Assembly: GCF_020169335.1 (NCBI RefSeq)
Contig: NZ_JAIEZN010000002.1
Location: 682,001 to 746,000, forward strand
From: Devosia aquimaris
GTDB taxonomy: Bacteria; Pseudomonadota; Alphaproteobacteria; Rhizobiales; Devosiaceae
DNA length: 64,000 nucleotides
Direction of reading: 5' to 3'
Numbering within the stretch: the stretch's first letter is position 1; each line of letters begins with the position of its first letter. Shown here in pieces: positions 1 to 8,585 of the stretch. Both the position numbers and the translations under genes were made by a program. The notes below the pieces were generated by a model that did no database searches, was not told the DNA's origin, and saw only the letters and a program-made list of their open reading frames with translations.

Positions 1-411
1 GCGCGCCTTGCTGTCGGTCTGGATGAAGAGCTTCACATCGGCATCGGGGGCAATCACCGTGCCGATGTCGCGCCCGTCCAGCACGGCCCCGCCCGGCTGC
101 CCGGCAAAGTCGCGCTGAAAGGCGAACAGCGCCTGCCGCACTTTTTCGATCACTGCCACCTTGGACGCCAGGACGCCCGCGTCCGCGCTCGTCAGCGTTG
201 CCGTGTCGGTCAGGTGCGCCGCGTCCAGCCCTTCGGCCGCGGCGATGGCCTTGGCCTCAAATTCGGGCGTGTCCACCGCGTCCCGCACGGCCCAGCCCAC
301 GGCGCGATAGAGTAGCCCCGTGTCCAGGTGGGGCAGGCCATAGTGGCGCGACAATCCGCTGGCCAGCGTCCCCTTGCCTGATGCGGCCGGTCCATCCACG
401 GCAATGATCAT
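1..411 (-). CDS. cmk: Cytidylate kinase, N-terminal part (runs off the window)
   Basis: The minus-strand reading frame starts at 411 and gives 137 residues before the window edge; family members are about 210-230 aa, so the C-terminus is missing. It opens [15 protein letters not shown], a canonical P-loop (GPAASGKGT, residues 7-15), followed by the [10 protein letters not shown] stretch and the DGRDIGT motif of CMP kinases. The enzyme phosphorylates CMP and dCMP with ATP in the cytosol. It begins only 3 nt after the stop of the upstream AroA-like gene, so the two are co-transcribed; aroA-cmk adjacency is common in alphaproteobacteria. Confidence 0.95.
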   Translation of the reverse strand, partial: MIIAVDGPAASGKGTLASGLSRHYGLPHLDTGLLYRAVGWAVRDAVDTPEFEAKAIAAAEGLDAAHLTDTATLTSADAGVLASKVAVIEKVRQALFAFQRDFAGQPGGAVLDGRDIGTVIAPDADVKLFIQTDSKAR

Positions 412-414
412 CGT

Positions 415-1737
415 CTAGCGTCCCTTCATGCTGGGAAAATGCCCGCCCAGGGCCACAAGGGCCTGCACGAAGCCGGGAAATTCTGTGTCGATGGCGCCGG
501 CGTCCTCGATCACGACCTTGTTCTTGCTGCCCAGGCCCAGCACGGCAAAGCCCATGGCCAGATGCGCATTGCCCTGGCTGGCCACCGCGCCGCCGCCGGG
601 CACCTTGCGCTCGCCGCTCACCAGCAGCCGTTCACCCTCAAAGCGCGCCTTGACCCGATTGGCCGTGAGCCCAGCGGCCAGGGCCGTGGCCGGGCTGGCA
701 CTGTCCAGCCCCTCGATCGTGGTGTCGCCCTCGGCAAAGGCCGCCGCAATCGCCAGCGGCACCATCTCGTCCGCCAGCAAGGCGCTGCGGTCCCGATCCA
801 GCGCCAGTCCGCGCAGAAAGCTCGAGCGCACGCGCAGGTCCGCCACATGCTCGCCCATCATCTCGCGCTGGTTGGTGAAGGTAATGTCCCCGCCCATTTC
901 GAGCAGCGCATCGATCAGCCCGGTGCGCTGCGGATTGACCAGCACGCCCTCGACCACCACATCGGCCCCCGGCACGATCAGCGCGGCGACAATGCCAAAG
1001 CCGGCCAGCGCCGGGTCTGCCGCGACGGTCACCATGCGCGGCGTCAGGTCTGCCCCGTCGCGCAGGCTGATGATGCGGGTGCCGTCCGGCTGCTCGTCCA
1101 CACCGATGGCGGCACCAAAACCCGCCAGCAGGTTTTCCGTGTGATTGGCCGCCGTCGCCGCCGCCCGGATCTGGGTGAGCCCCGGCAGGTTCAGCCCCGC
1201 CAGCAGCAGCGCCGAGAGGCAATCACCATCGGCAATCGGTGCAGCGGCCGTGATGGGCAGTGCGCGCATGGCCCCGCGCCAGGTCGAATGCCCGTCGGGC
1301 CCGTCCAGAAGGCGCGCGCCGATGGCCTCGAGCATTGGCAGCACGCCTTTGCGCAGTTCCCCCGATTGACCCAGCGTCACCGCGCAATCCATGTCGTGGC
1401 TGGCCAGCGCCCCCAGCAGCAGGCCTGCCGCCGGTCCCAGCCCGTCGAGCGCCAGCGGCGCGCAGGGGGCCAGCAAGCCGCCCGTGCCCAGGCCCTGCAC
1501 CTGCCAGTGGCGGCCCTCGCGGCGGATCACCACGCCCAATTGCGTCAGCGCCTGCGCCAGCCCGGCAATGTCGGCGCTCTCGGGCATGCCGATCAGCGTG
1601 CTGCGGCCCACCGTCAACGCGGCCACCAGCAGCGCCTGTGCCGCCAGGCGCCTGTCTCCAGGCACGGCAAAGCGTCCGGTCAGCGGGTCGGCGCCGTGGG
1701 CGGTCAGCGGGGCAGGGCTTGGGCTTTTGTCTGTCAT
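415..1737 (-). CDS. aroA: EPSP synthase (AroA) homologue lacking signature active-site residues
   Basis: 440 aa with the EPSPS fold recognisable end to end: PLTGRFAVPGD at the N-terminus, the NPQRTGLIDALLEMGGDI segment in the second half, and EFPGFVQALVALGG near the C-terminus. The position next to cmk is canonical for aroA. Almost every substrate-binding motif is changed. GDKSxSHR is GDRRLAAQ (residues 27-34), the NAGTAMR loop is replaced by LGPAAGLLLG, RVKESDR by SASPATALA, and HRIAM by AHLAM. Only the acidic pair of the DEYP motif (here ADEMV) and a HTE near SRDHTE remain. The frame is intact, so this is not simple decay. The name reflects homology; I doubt that it makes EPSP. Start chosen at MTDKSPSP; the open frame extends upstream, but that extension lacks family similarity. 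Confidence 0.8.
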   Translation of the reverse strand: MTDKSPSPAPLTAHGADPLTGRFAVPGDRRLAAQALLVAALTVGRSTLIGMPESADIAGLAQALTQLGVVIRREGRHWQVQGLGTGGLLAPCAPLALDGLGPAAGLLLGALASHDMDCAVTLGQSGELRKGVLPMLEAIGARLLDGPDGHSTWRGAMRALPITAAAPIADGDCLSALLLAGLNLPGLTQIRAAATAANHTENLLAGFGAAIGVDEQPDGTRIISLRDGADLTPRMVTVAADPALAGFGIVAALIVPGADVVVEGVLVNPQRTGLIDALLEMGGDITFTNQREMMGEHVADLRVRSSFLRGLALDRDRSALLADEMVPLAIAAAFAEGDTTIEGLDSASPATALAAGLTANRVKARFEGERLLVSGERKVPGGGAVASQGNAHLAMGFAVLGLGSKNKVVIEDAGAIDTEFPGFVQALVALGGHFPSMKGR

Positions 1738-1818
1738 GGGCGGCTTGGGCTTAGCATGCGCGCCCGCCCGAATGCCATCACCCCATTGGACTGCAGCCCA
1801 GCTCTCCACATTTTCGGT

Positions 1819-1847
1819 TTGACAGGACCCGGGTTTGCCCATAACCG
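1819..1847 (+). promoter_or_regulatory. Possible sigma70-type promoter for the FYDLN gene
   Basis: A perfect TTGACA at 1819-1824 is followed after 17 nt by TAACCG, a weak -10, leaving about 55 nt of leader before the start codon at 1902. The AAGGA preceding that ATG is a good ribosome binding site. Predicted from sequence only. Confidence 0.4.
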
Positions 1848-1901
1848 GACTGACCGAACACGGGCCGAAACGCCCCCAAAACCCTACGAAAAGGAACATC
1901 G

Positions 1902-2315
1902 ATGGCCAGTTCCGAACGCGGCACCAAACGGACCGACCCGGAAACGGGGAAAAAGTTCTACGACCTCAACCTCGATCCGATCGTCTCCCCCTATACCGGC
2001 AAGAGCTATCCGCGCTCCTATTTCGAGCAGGCGCTGACCGCCAAGGCCGCCGCGGTTGCCGCTTCGGCCCGCAAGACCACCGACGACGAAGATGAAGTCG
2101 AAGAGGAAATCGAAGACGTCACCGCCCCGGTGATCGTTTCCCTCGAGGAAGCCGATGCCGAAGAAGGCGTCGATGATGACATCCCCGAGACCGATGATGT
2201 CGACGTCGAAGTCGAGGAAGACCTGGGCGACGATGACGCCGACGTGTTCCTCGAAGAGGACGAAGACGAAGACGATGAACTGGGCTTTGACGTCGGCGGC
2301 GACGAAGAGCCTTGA
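1902..2315 (+). CDS. FYDLN acid domain protein (TIGR02300 family)
   Basis: 137 aa. The N-terminal 45 residues carry the family hallmark KKFYDLNLDPIVSPYTGKSY, a short zinc-ribbon-like start without cysteines. From about residue 60 on, the protein is overwhelmingly Asp/Glu with a few Val, so it should be strongly acidic and disordered. This family is almost restricted to Alphaproteobacteria, is usually encoded beside aroA/cmk and has no established function. It is transcribed divergently from the AroA homologue, has a strong AAGGA ribosome binding site, and ends at a rho-independent terminator 12 nt downstream, so it is monocistronic. Confidence 0.93.
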   Translation: MASSERGTKRTDPETGKKFYDLNLDPIVSPYTGKSYPRSYFEQALTAKAAAVAASARKTTDDEDEVEEEIEDVTAPVIVSLEEADAEEGVDDDIPETDDVDVEVEEDLGDDDADVFLEEDEDEDDELGFDVGGDEEP

Positions 2316-2327
2316 TTTTCAATGCGG

Positions 2328-2366
2328 ATTCGGCCGGCTGTGACAAACAGCCGGTCGAATAAAAAA
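2328..2366 (+). terminator. Rho-independent terminator of the FYDLN gene
   Basis: Arms at 2328-2341 and 2347-2360 form a 14-bp stem with a single G-U pair and a 5-nt loop, followed by a run of A. The A-rich tails on both sides would also let it act on the opposite strand. It separates the FYDLN gene from tRNA-Ala. Confidence 0.8.
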
Positions 2367-2453
2367 GTGTCATTTAGGCACTTGCGGTCTGCGGAATCAT
2401 CCAATAGGTTCCGCCTCGCTTCGGACGGCAACCGCCGCCGAGACCCACGGAAT

Positions 2454-2529
<76 letters not shown>

Positions 2530-2755
2530 ATTCCACTCCGGCCTGCGGGCCAGTCCCCCGACATGTCTGATACACCGGCGACCTGAAGCGGTCGCTGCGT
2601 TCGGCTGCGCCCCGCGGCCAAGGGCCGTTGCGCCACCATTTGCCACGCTTTGTTGAACACTGCGGTCGCGCTCTGGCGATTGTCCAGGCCGGCGTTCAAC
2701 CCTACCTCAGCCCGTCCCCTCTCTGACACGACGCCGACCCGAGGTATTTCCTGCC

Positions 2756-3346
2756 ATGACTGCCGCTTCCCCCCGCAGCACTGAACACCGCATCGATCCC
2801 GATATGCTGGCCCGCTGGTCGCCCCGTGCCTTCAGCACCGAGATCATGCCCCAGGCCGACCTGTTGACCGTGCTCGAGGCCGGGCGCTGGGCGCCATCGG
2901 CCTTCAACGCCCAGCCCTGGCATTTCATCTATGCCCGTCGCGACAGTGCCGCCTGGGATGGTTTTGTCGATCTGCTCAACCCCTTCAATCAGGATTGGGC
3001 CCGTCACGCCTCGGCGCTGGTGTTCATCGCCTCCAATCTCACGCGCGCTGATTCCAAGGGCCAGCGCCTGCCCGTGCGCTCGCATGCCTTCGATGCCGGC
3101 GCGGCCTGGGGCCTGATGGCGCTGCAGGCCACCAAGCTGGGCTGGCATGCCCATGCCATGGCGGGCTTTGATCACGATCGGGCCATGGCTGCCCTGGGCG
3201 TGCCCGAGGACTGGCGCCTCGAGGTGGCCGTTGCCATCGGCCGCCGTGGCGAGGCCGCCAGCCTCCCCGAAGGCCTGCGCGAGCGCGAAGTCCCCAGCGC
3301 GCGCAAGCCCCTGGCCGAAATCGCCACCGAAGGCCGATTCTCCTGA
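2756..3346 (+). CDS. Nitroreductase family protein
   Basis: 196 aa. The N-terminal RWSPRAFSTEIMPQADLLTVLEAGRWAPS pattern, with the SPRAF and RWAPSAFNAQPWHF blocks, is the FMN-binding signature of the NfsB/FRase-type nitroreductase superfamily. These are homodimeric cytosolic flavoproteins using NAD(P)H to reduce nitro compounds, quinones or similar substrates; the physiological substrate cannot be told from sequence. The gene stands alone between tRNA-Ala and a repeat-containing spacer. The start is supported by a GAGG motif 12 nt upstream. Confidence 0.88.
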   Translation: MTAASPRSTEHRIDPDMLARWSPRAFSTEIMPQADLLTVLEAGRWAPSAFNAQPWHFIYARRDSAAWDGFVDLLNPFNQDWARHASALVFIASNLTRADSKGQRLPVRSHAFDAGAAWGLMALQATKLGWHAHAMAGFDHDRAMAALGVPEDWRLEVAVAIGRRGEAASLPEGLREREVPSARKPLAEIATEGRFS

Positions 3347-3396
3347 CCAGCGTCTAGACCGTTTCACTCTTGAGTGGATTTGCGGCCCCTTTGCCG

Positions 3397-3419
3397 CCCT
3401 CCCCTCAAGGGGGAGGGGG
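3397..3419. repeat. Short palindromic intergenic repeat (CCCTCCCC..GGGGAGGG type)
   Basis: An inverted C-tract/G-tract unit between the nitroreductase and the next gene. Related units with the same CCCCTTNAGGGGGAGG core occur at 32451-32477, 40991-41020 and 41271-41300. It probably belongs to a mosaic repeat family common in Hyphomicrobiales. Confidence 0.55.
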
Positions 3420-3517
3420 CGATACAACCGCCTCAATCTGAAGGTGAAACGATCCAGGTTTGCGATGACGCCTGGCTCTGGCAGTGTGCAGCTTTGCCCT
3501 GCCGGAGCCGACTCACC

Positions 3518-4663
3518 TTGGCCAGATCACCCGTCTCCATCGACGCCGCCCGCGCCCGCCACATCTGGATTGCGGCGCAGCGGCTCGACACGTCCGAGCC
3601 CTTTGGCAGCGGCCCGGCAGCCACCAGCGCCGCCATAGCCCATCTGGGCTATGTGCAGATCGACACCATCAATGTCATCGAGCGCTGCCACCACCACATC
3701 CTGTTCTCCCGCATCCCCGGCTATCGCCGCAGCGATCTCGCGCAGGTCCAGTCGTCGGACAAATCGGTGTTTGAATACTGGACCCATGCGCTGAGCTATG
3801 TGCCCAGTGCCGATCTGCCCTTTTATGTGCCGGCCATGAAGGCCCAGCGCAGCGGTCTCAGCCGCTGGTTCGGGTCGGTCACGCCGGCCGAGACCAAGGC
3901 CATGCTCAAGCGCCTCCGCGCCGAAGGCCCGCTCTCCATGCGCGACATCAGCGATGAGCCCCTGGTCGAGAAAAACCATCCCTGGGCCAGTCGCAAGCCG
4001 TCCAAGCGCGTGCTCGAGGCGCTGTTCTATCAGGGGCTGGTCACTGTCTCGGCCCGCCAGGGCATGCTCAAGAGCTACGATCTGATGGACCGCCACTTCG
4101 GCTGGACCACGCCGCCCAAGCCCGCCACCGCCCGCCAGATCGCCGCCTACAAGCTCGATCGTGCCCTGCGCAGCCAGGGCCTGGTGAGTCTCGATTCCAT
4201 CTGCCACCTCGATGCCCCCGGCAAGGCCGATGTGCTCGCGCTGATCGAGAGCCGTGTCCGCACAAAAAAACTGGTGCCCGTGACGATTGGTGGCAACGAC
4301 AAGGTGTCCCATTGGGCCGCGCCGGACACGCTCGACAGCGCCGCCGGCGAGTCGCCCCATCTGGTCCATATCCTGTCGCCCTTTGATCCCCTGATCATCC
4401 AGCGCAAGCGGCTCAAGCTGGTCTTCGACTATGACCATCTGTTCGAGGCCTATGTCCCCGCGCCCAAGCGCAAGCTGGGCTATTTCGCCCTTCCCGTGCT
4501 GATGGGTGACACCATCGTCGCCGCGCTCGACCTCAAGACCGACCGCGCCGCCGGCAAGCTGCTGATCCAGCAGGCAACCTGGCTGGAAGACGTCGGCGCC
4601 GAAGGCCGGGCAGCGGTGGACGAAGCGCTCCACCGGTTTGAGCGGTTTCAGCTCGGGGCGTGA
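3518..4663 (+). CDS. YcaQ-type winged-helix DNA glycosylase (interstrand crosslink repair family)
   Basis: About 381 aa from a TTG start at 3518. An in-frame ATG at 3374 would read through the palindromic repeat, so a start at or near 3518 is preferred, although the ribosome binding site is weak. The YVQIDTINVIERCHHH block contains the QxD motif essential in E. coli YcaQ (AlkX), a glycosylase that unhooks interstrand crosslinks. Downstream, SRKPSKRVLEALFYQG and the ILSPFDPLIIQRKRLKLVFDY segment are also family hallmarks. It acts in DNA repair in the cytosol and appears monocistronic. The exact substrate is inferred from family knowledge. Confidence 0.85.
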   Translation: MARSPVSIDAARARHIWIAAQRLDTSEPFGSGPAATSAAIAHLGYVQIDTINVIERCHHHILFSRIPGYRRSDLAQVQSSDKSVFEYWTHALSYVPSADLPFYVPAMKAQRSGLSRWFGSVTPAETKAMLKRLRAEGPLSMRDISDEPLVEKNHPWASRKPSKRVLEALFYQGLVTVSARQGMLKSYDLMDRHFGWTTPPKPATARQIAAYKLDRALRSQGLVSLDSICHLDAPGKADVLALIESRVRTKKLVPVTIGGNDKVSHWAAPDTLDSAAGESPHLVHILSPFDPLIIQRKRLKLVFDYDHLFEAYVPAPKRKLGYFALPVLMGDTIVAALDLKTDRAAGKLLIQQATWLEDVGAEGRAAVDEALHRFERFQLGA

Positions 4664-4686
4664 AGGGGGAGGCGTCCCCGTTGGGT

Positions 4687-5016
4687 TCAGACGATCAGCT
4701 TGAACCCCAACGCACCGTTGATCGCATCGCGCACCGCCGTCAGGGCAGCATTGACGATGCGTTCCGCCAGTCCCTCGACCTTCATGAGGGCCGCTGCCAG
4801 CGTGGCGATGAACTGCAGGCGGATCGTTTCAAGATACTTCGTCACCTCTGCCTTGGTGAACTCTCCCGCGACAAATGCCTGGCCGACCAGCACAAGCTGG
4901 CTGGCAAGTGACCAGCACGTATTGATGGAGAATTCCTTGGCCTCCTCCCAGAGCTCTGCGGCCTCCTCCCGTGCACCCTGCATGAGACCGGCGAAGATTT
5001 CGTCTGCGCTTGGCAT
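4687..5016 (-). CDS. Small helical protein of unknown function, partner of a lipoprotein gene
   Basis: 109 aa, not recognised. The sequence is predicted to be almost all alpha-helical: an acidic N-terminal amphipathic segment rich in Glu/Ala (residues 14-28) and a long Ala/Leu/Ile/Val helix in the second half. There is no signal peptide. It starts 1 nt after the stop of the upstream lipoprotein gene, so the pair must be co-transcribed and is probably translationally coupled. Base composition is visibly less GC-rich than neighbouring housekeeping genes, suggesting acquisition. Start at MPSADEIF is chosen because sequence further upstream is the lipoprotein coding region. Confidence 0.7.
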   Translation of the reverse strand: MPSADEIFAGLMQGAREEAAELWEEAKEFSINTCWSLASQLVLVGQAFVAGEFTKAEVTKYLETIRLQFIATLAAALMKVEGLAERIVNAALTAVRDAINGALGFKLIV

Positions 5017-5017
5017 A

Positions 5018-5560
5018 TCAAAGATCCTTTGCTCGCAGCCCTGACAGGGTCGTCGCCACGGCTTTGTTGATGTCATCAATGGCAAGTTGACCCCGGATCG
5101 GGCCGATCTTTTGATGGTCGCGATGCGAGGCCTCAAGATCGGCGAGTACGTTCTGCAGCGCCAGCAGCGTCACCACTGCGCAATTGCCTGTCACCACGGT
5201 CTTGGGCGTATCGGCTGCAATTGTCTCGCCGCCTATTTTGATCGTTGGCAGGCCAATACTGTTGGCGATGCCATTGATTGGGCACTGCCGGCTGCTGAGC
5301 AGACCGGCTTTGACGACGATGTTGGATAATGTGCCGCTGGCCTTGGGGTAGAAAGCCTTGGCAGCATCAGAGGTGAAAGCGCCTGCTGGGGTCCCAGAAT
5401 TGAGCCGCATGCTGGCAACGAAGGTGACGGCCTCAATCTGGAAAGCGCTCAGGTCATCGTCGAGCGACTTGTCATAGCGCTCACCCAGCTGAAAGCTGCT
5501 GCAGCCTGACACAACAAGCACGACTAAAAGGACGACGATGGCCCGGAGCATGATGTGCAC
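5018..5560 (-). CDS. Putative lipoprotein of unknown function
   Basis: 180 aa. The N-terminus MHIMLRAIVVLLVVLVVSGC is a textbook lipoprotein signal with lipobox VSGC, so the mature protein should begin at Cys20 and be anchored in a membrane. The following SSFQLGERYDKSLDDDL suggests outer-membrane sorting (no Asp at +2). Two further cysteines (in SSRQCP and TGNCAV) could form a disulfide. No domain is recognised. It is the first gene of a two-gene operon and is divergent from pncB. Confidence 0.75.
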   Translation of the reverse strand: MHIMLRAIVVLLVVLVVSGCSSFQLGERYDKSLDDDLSAFQIEAVTFVASMRLNSGTPAGAFTSDAAKAFYPKASGTLSNIVVKAGLLSSRQCPINGIANSIGLPTIKIGGETIAADTPKTVVTGNCAVVTLLALQNVLADLEASHRDHQKIGPIRGQLAIDDINKAVATTLSGLRAKDL

Positions 5561-5756
5561 TGCAGTTCACTCGGTTAGCGCCACAGATGGCCCGTCCAAT
5601 AGAGGATCAAACGCAGCCTGTTCCAATTCGCAAACCTACCGACCGTAGGACTGCATAGGCCGCGACCAACACCCCACCGAACCGATCCGCGCCCGCGCGC
5701 CTTTCCAAACCCCCGCTTGCCGCGCTAAAACCCTTGCCGCGAAGTGGGGATTAGGT

Positions 5757-7067
5757 ATGGCGACTTTCACTGACATGGCCCGCCGGGTGTACAACCACAC
5801 CTGGAAGCTCGATCCCATCGTGCGCAGCCTGCTCGATACCGATTTCTATAAGCTCTTGATGTTGCAGATGATCTGGGGCCTCTACCCCAAGGTCGATGCT
5901 ACTTTCTCGCTGATCAACCGCACCCAGTCGGTGCGCCTGGCCGACGAGATCGATATCGACGAGCTGCGCGCCCAGCTCGACCATGTCCGCACCCTGCGTT
6001 TCACCAAAAAGGAAATGATCTGGCTGGCCGGCAACAGTTTTTACGGCTCCCAGCAGATCTTCTCGCCCGAATTCCTGCGCTGGCTGGCCGATTTCCACCT
6101 GCCCGATTACCGCCTTGAGCGGCGCGATGGCCAGTTCGTGCTCGAATTCCCCGGCCGGTGGCTGGAAACCACCATGTGGGAAATCCCGGCCCTGGCCATC
6201 ATCAACGAGCTGCGCAGCCGCGCCGCGCTCAAGCATTACGGCCCCTTCACGCTTGATGTGCTCTATGCCCGCGCCAAGGCCAAGATGTGGGAAAAGGTCG
6301 AGCGCCTGCAGAAGCTGCCCGATCTCAGGATTTCCGATTTCGGCACCCGCCGCCGTCATTCCTTCCTCTGGCAGCGCTGGTGCGTCGAAGCCCTCAAGGA
6401 GGGCATTGGCGACAGTTTTACCGGCACCTCCAATATCAAGCTGGCCATGGACAATGACCTCGAGGCCCTGGGCACCAATGCCCATGAGCTGCCCATGGTG
6501 CTGGCCGCGCTTGCCCCCAATGATGATGCCCTGCGCGCCGCGCCCTACCAGGTGCTCACCGATTGGGAGAGCTATTATGGCGGCAATCTCAAGATCGTCC
6601 TGCCCGATGCCTTCGGCACCGACGCCTTCCTGCGCAATGCCCCCGACTGGGTCGCCGACTGGACCGGCTTCCGCCCCGACAGCGCCCCGGCCATTGCCGG
6701 TGGCGAGCGCATCATCGAATGGTGGAAGAGCCGCGGCCGCGATCCCCGTGAGAAGCTGCTGATCTTTTCCGATGGGCTGGACGTCGACATGATCGAGGAA
6801 GCCTACCTTCATTTCGACGGCAAGGTGCGCATGGCCTTTGGCTGGGGCACCAATCTCACCAATGATTTCGAGGGCTGCGTGCCCAATGGCCCCAATCCGG
6901 GCCTGGACCCGATCTCCATTGTCGCCAAGGTCAGCCAGGCCAATGGCCATCCGGCCGTCAAGCTCAGCGACAATCCGGCCAAGGCCACCGGCACGCCCGA
7001 GGAGATCGCGCGCTATCTCCGAATTTTCGGCGACGCCGGCCGCGTGGAGCATGCCGTCAAGGTCTGA
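5757..7067 (+). CDS. pncB: Nicotinate phosphoribosyltransferase
   Basis: 436 aa, the usual length for PncB. It salvages nicotinate with PRPP and ATP to nicotinate mononucleotide for NAD synthesis. The [12 protein letters not shown] motif near residue 28, the [12 protein letters not shown] block, and [22 protein letters not shown], which contains the autophosphorylated His, are all present. The C-terminal SDGLDVD and [10 protein letters not shown] phosphate-binding motifs are also intact. It lies alone; a short stem at 7096-7115 follows it without a T-run. Confidence 0.96.
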   Translation: MATFTDMARRVYNHTWKLDPIVRSLLDTDFYKLLMLQMIWGLYPKVDATFSLINRTQSVRLADEIDIDELRAQLDHVRTLRFTKKEMIWLAGNSFYGSQQIFSPEFLRWLADFHLPDYRLERRDGQFVLEFPGRWLETTMWEIPALAIINELRSRAALKHYGPFTLDVLYARAKAKMWEKVERLQKLPDLRISDFGTRRRHSFLWQRWCVEALKEGIGDSFTGTSNIKLAMDNDLEALGTNAHELPMVLAALAPNDDALRAAPYQVLTDWESYYGGNLKIVLPDAFGTDAFLRNAPDWVADWTGFRPDSAPAIAGGERIIEWWKSRGRDPREKLLIFSDGLDVDMIEEAYLHFDGKVRMAFGWGTNLTNDFEGCVPNGPNPGLDPISIVAKVSQANGHPAVKLSDNPAKATGTPEEIARYLRIFGDAGRVEHAVKV

Positions 7068-7186
7068 CCAGTTTCACACCACCAAAAAACCATCAGCTGT
7101 GGATAGAGCCACAGCAGCGTCCCGCGTTAGGCGCTTGGGAACGCCTGCGGCATAATTTTGCCGCCGGGGGCTCCCATGGAGCCAGT

Positions 7187-7450
7187 ATGACTTTGCAATT
7201 GATCGATATTTCCGTCCAGGACAAGCAGGCCCATCCGCGCCTGCCCGGACGCAGCACGGGCCATGTCCGCGCTGTTCTCACCGAAACCATAGATGGCCAG
7301 CAGCAGACCCATGAATTGACCGTCTCGGCCTGGGCCGATCACGCCGCCGATGCCACGCCCGAGGATATCGACATGGCGCTCATGCTGCGCGCCGCCCGCA
7401 TCATTGCCCGGCTCAAGGGCAGTCTGGACCTGCCGGTCAGTTCGACTTGA
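7187..7450 (+). CDS. Hypothetical protein, 87 aa
   Basis: No family recognised. The coding potential is good: third-position GC is high, and a GGAG motif precedes ATG 7187 by about 8 nt. The sequence is soluble, with a basic RLPGRSTGHVRAVLTET stretch and a C-terminal helical DIDMALMLRAARIIARLKG segment. Its 3' end overlaps the convergent gene at 7437 by 14 nt. Confidence 0.6.
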   Translation: MTLQLIDISVQDKQAHPRLPGRSTGHVRAVLTETIDGQQQTHELTVSAWADHAADATPEDIDMALMLRAARIIARLKGSLDLPVSST

Positions 7451-7688
7451 TCATGGCGTTGAGAAAGGCGCGCTGGCTTTCGCTCAGCCCGCCGGTGCGC
7501 ACTGCCGGCCGGGCCAGCGGCACGGCCGGCTGCAGCTGCAGCAGAGAACGGCCGGGCTGCCGCGGCGATAGGGCCATGCGCGGGCGGTTGGCCCAGGCAC
7601 GCGCCTGGCGCATCTGGCCTTCACTGCGCAGGAAATTGACCACCACCGGAACCACGATGATCCAGATCGCCAATACCTGCCAAGCCAT
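7437..7688 (-). CDS. Small single-pass membrane protein of unknown function
   Basis: 83 aa from ATG 7688, which is preceded by GGAGGCGCAT, a strong ribosome binding site; this favours it over the upstream ATG at 7712. One N-terminal transmembrane helix (AWQVLAIWIIVVPVVVNFL) is followed by a basic, proline-rich cytosolic or periplasmic tail. No known domain. Convergent with the preceding gene. Confidence 0.6.
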   Translation of the reverse strand: MAWQVLAIWIIVVPVVVNFLRSEGQMRQARAWANRPRMALSPRQPGRSLLQLQPAVPLARPAVRTGGLSESQRAFLNAMIKSN

Positions 7689-7769
7689 ATGCGCCTCCAT
7701 GGAAATGCGCATCGGCTATAGCTAACAAATCCCTAACGGCCCAGCACGGCTTGCCGTTAGCCTTACTGG

Positions 7770-8585
7770 CTAAACTTGTATGTTCTGGCTCACCGGCGGC
7801 AGCGGCTTGCCGCGGTTGAGCGCCACCAGCATGGCGCGCACGTCATCCTCGGCAGCCTTGGTCACCACCTTGCGGTTGTCCGTCTCGCGCAGCGGGCGCG
7901 GCGTACCGAAGGCCACGGTCACTTCCTTGCGTGGGCCAGACAGGATTTCGATGATGTTCTGCTTCACCGATTTCGACTTGATCCAGGCGATCAGCGAGCG
8001 CTCATTGCGGGTCACCGGCAGGCCCTGCAGGGTCGTATAGGCCACCGTCAGCGGCTGGATCAGCACATCGGTGGCGCCAGCCTCGATCATGGCATGCTGG
8101 GCCGCGCCCACCAGCGCCGAGCGGAACGGCAGCACATGGGTGCCGATATCGCTCTGCCCCTCGGCAAACAGCAGCACCGCATTGCCGCCCGCCATATGCG
8201 CACCCATTTCCCGGCTGGTGCGCCCGGCATCGGTGCGCCGGGTGCGATCGACGAAAATGGTCTTCTGCAGCCGGGCCATCATGCCCACGAAGAACCATTC
8301 GCCCACTTCGCGCTTGGCCACAAAGGTCACATCGGCCACCGAGCCGATGGCCACGATATCGGTCCAGCTCACATGGTTGGAGACCAGGAGCGTCGCCCGG
8401 CCCGTCGCCGGCTGGCCCAGCACGGTGACCTTGAGCCCCAGGAAGATGCAGCCCATGCGATGGAACAAGCGGGGCAACACCTGCCAGGCCGGCAGGTTCA
8501 GCGCATTGATCAGGGCCTGCAGCGGGATGATCACCACCATCACCGGCAGCAGCACGAAGATGAAGAACAGCACGCGGAAGATCAT
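7770..8585 (-). CDS. plsC: 1-acyl-sn-glycerol-3-phosphate acyltransferase family protein
   Basis: 271 aa. It acylates lysophosphatidate (or a similar lyso-lipid) at the inner membrane. An N-terminal hydrophobic segment (about residues 3-27) precedes the NHVSWTDI block, the HX4D catalytic motif, and FAEGQSD stands in the place of the usual (F/L)PEGTR. It is the last gene of the trhO-tsaB-rimI-fur-plsC operon, with its start overlapping the fur stop by 4 nt. Its position after fur is conserved in rhizobia. Confidence 0.88.
   Translation of the reverse strand: MIFRVLFFIFVLLPVMVVIIPLQALINALNLPAWQVLPRLFHRMGCIFLGLKVTVLGQPATGRATLLVSNHVSWTDIVAIGSVADVTFVAKREVGEWFFVGMMARLQKTIFVDRTRRTDAGRTSREMGAHMAGGNAVLLFAEGQSDIGTHVLPFRSALVGAAQHAMIEAGATDVLIQPLTVAYTTLQGLPVTRNERSLIAWIKSKSVKQNIIEILSGPRKEVTVAFGTPRPLRETDNRKVVTKAAEDDVRAMLVALNRGKPLPPVSQNIQV

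Noticed and set aside
3374..3517. Longer start for the YcaQ-type gene at ATG 3374
   Set aside because: It would translate through a palindromic intergenic repeat and adds no family-like sequence.
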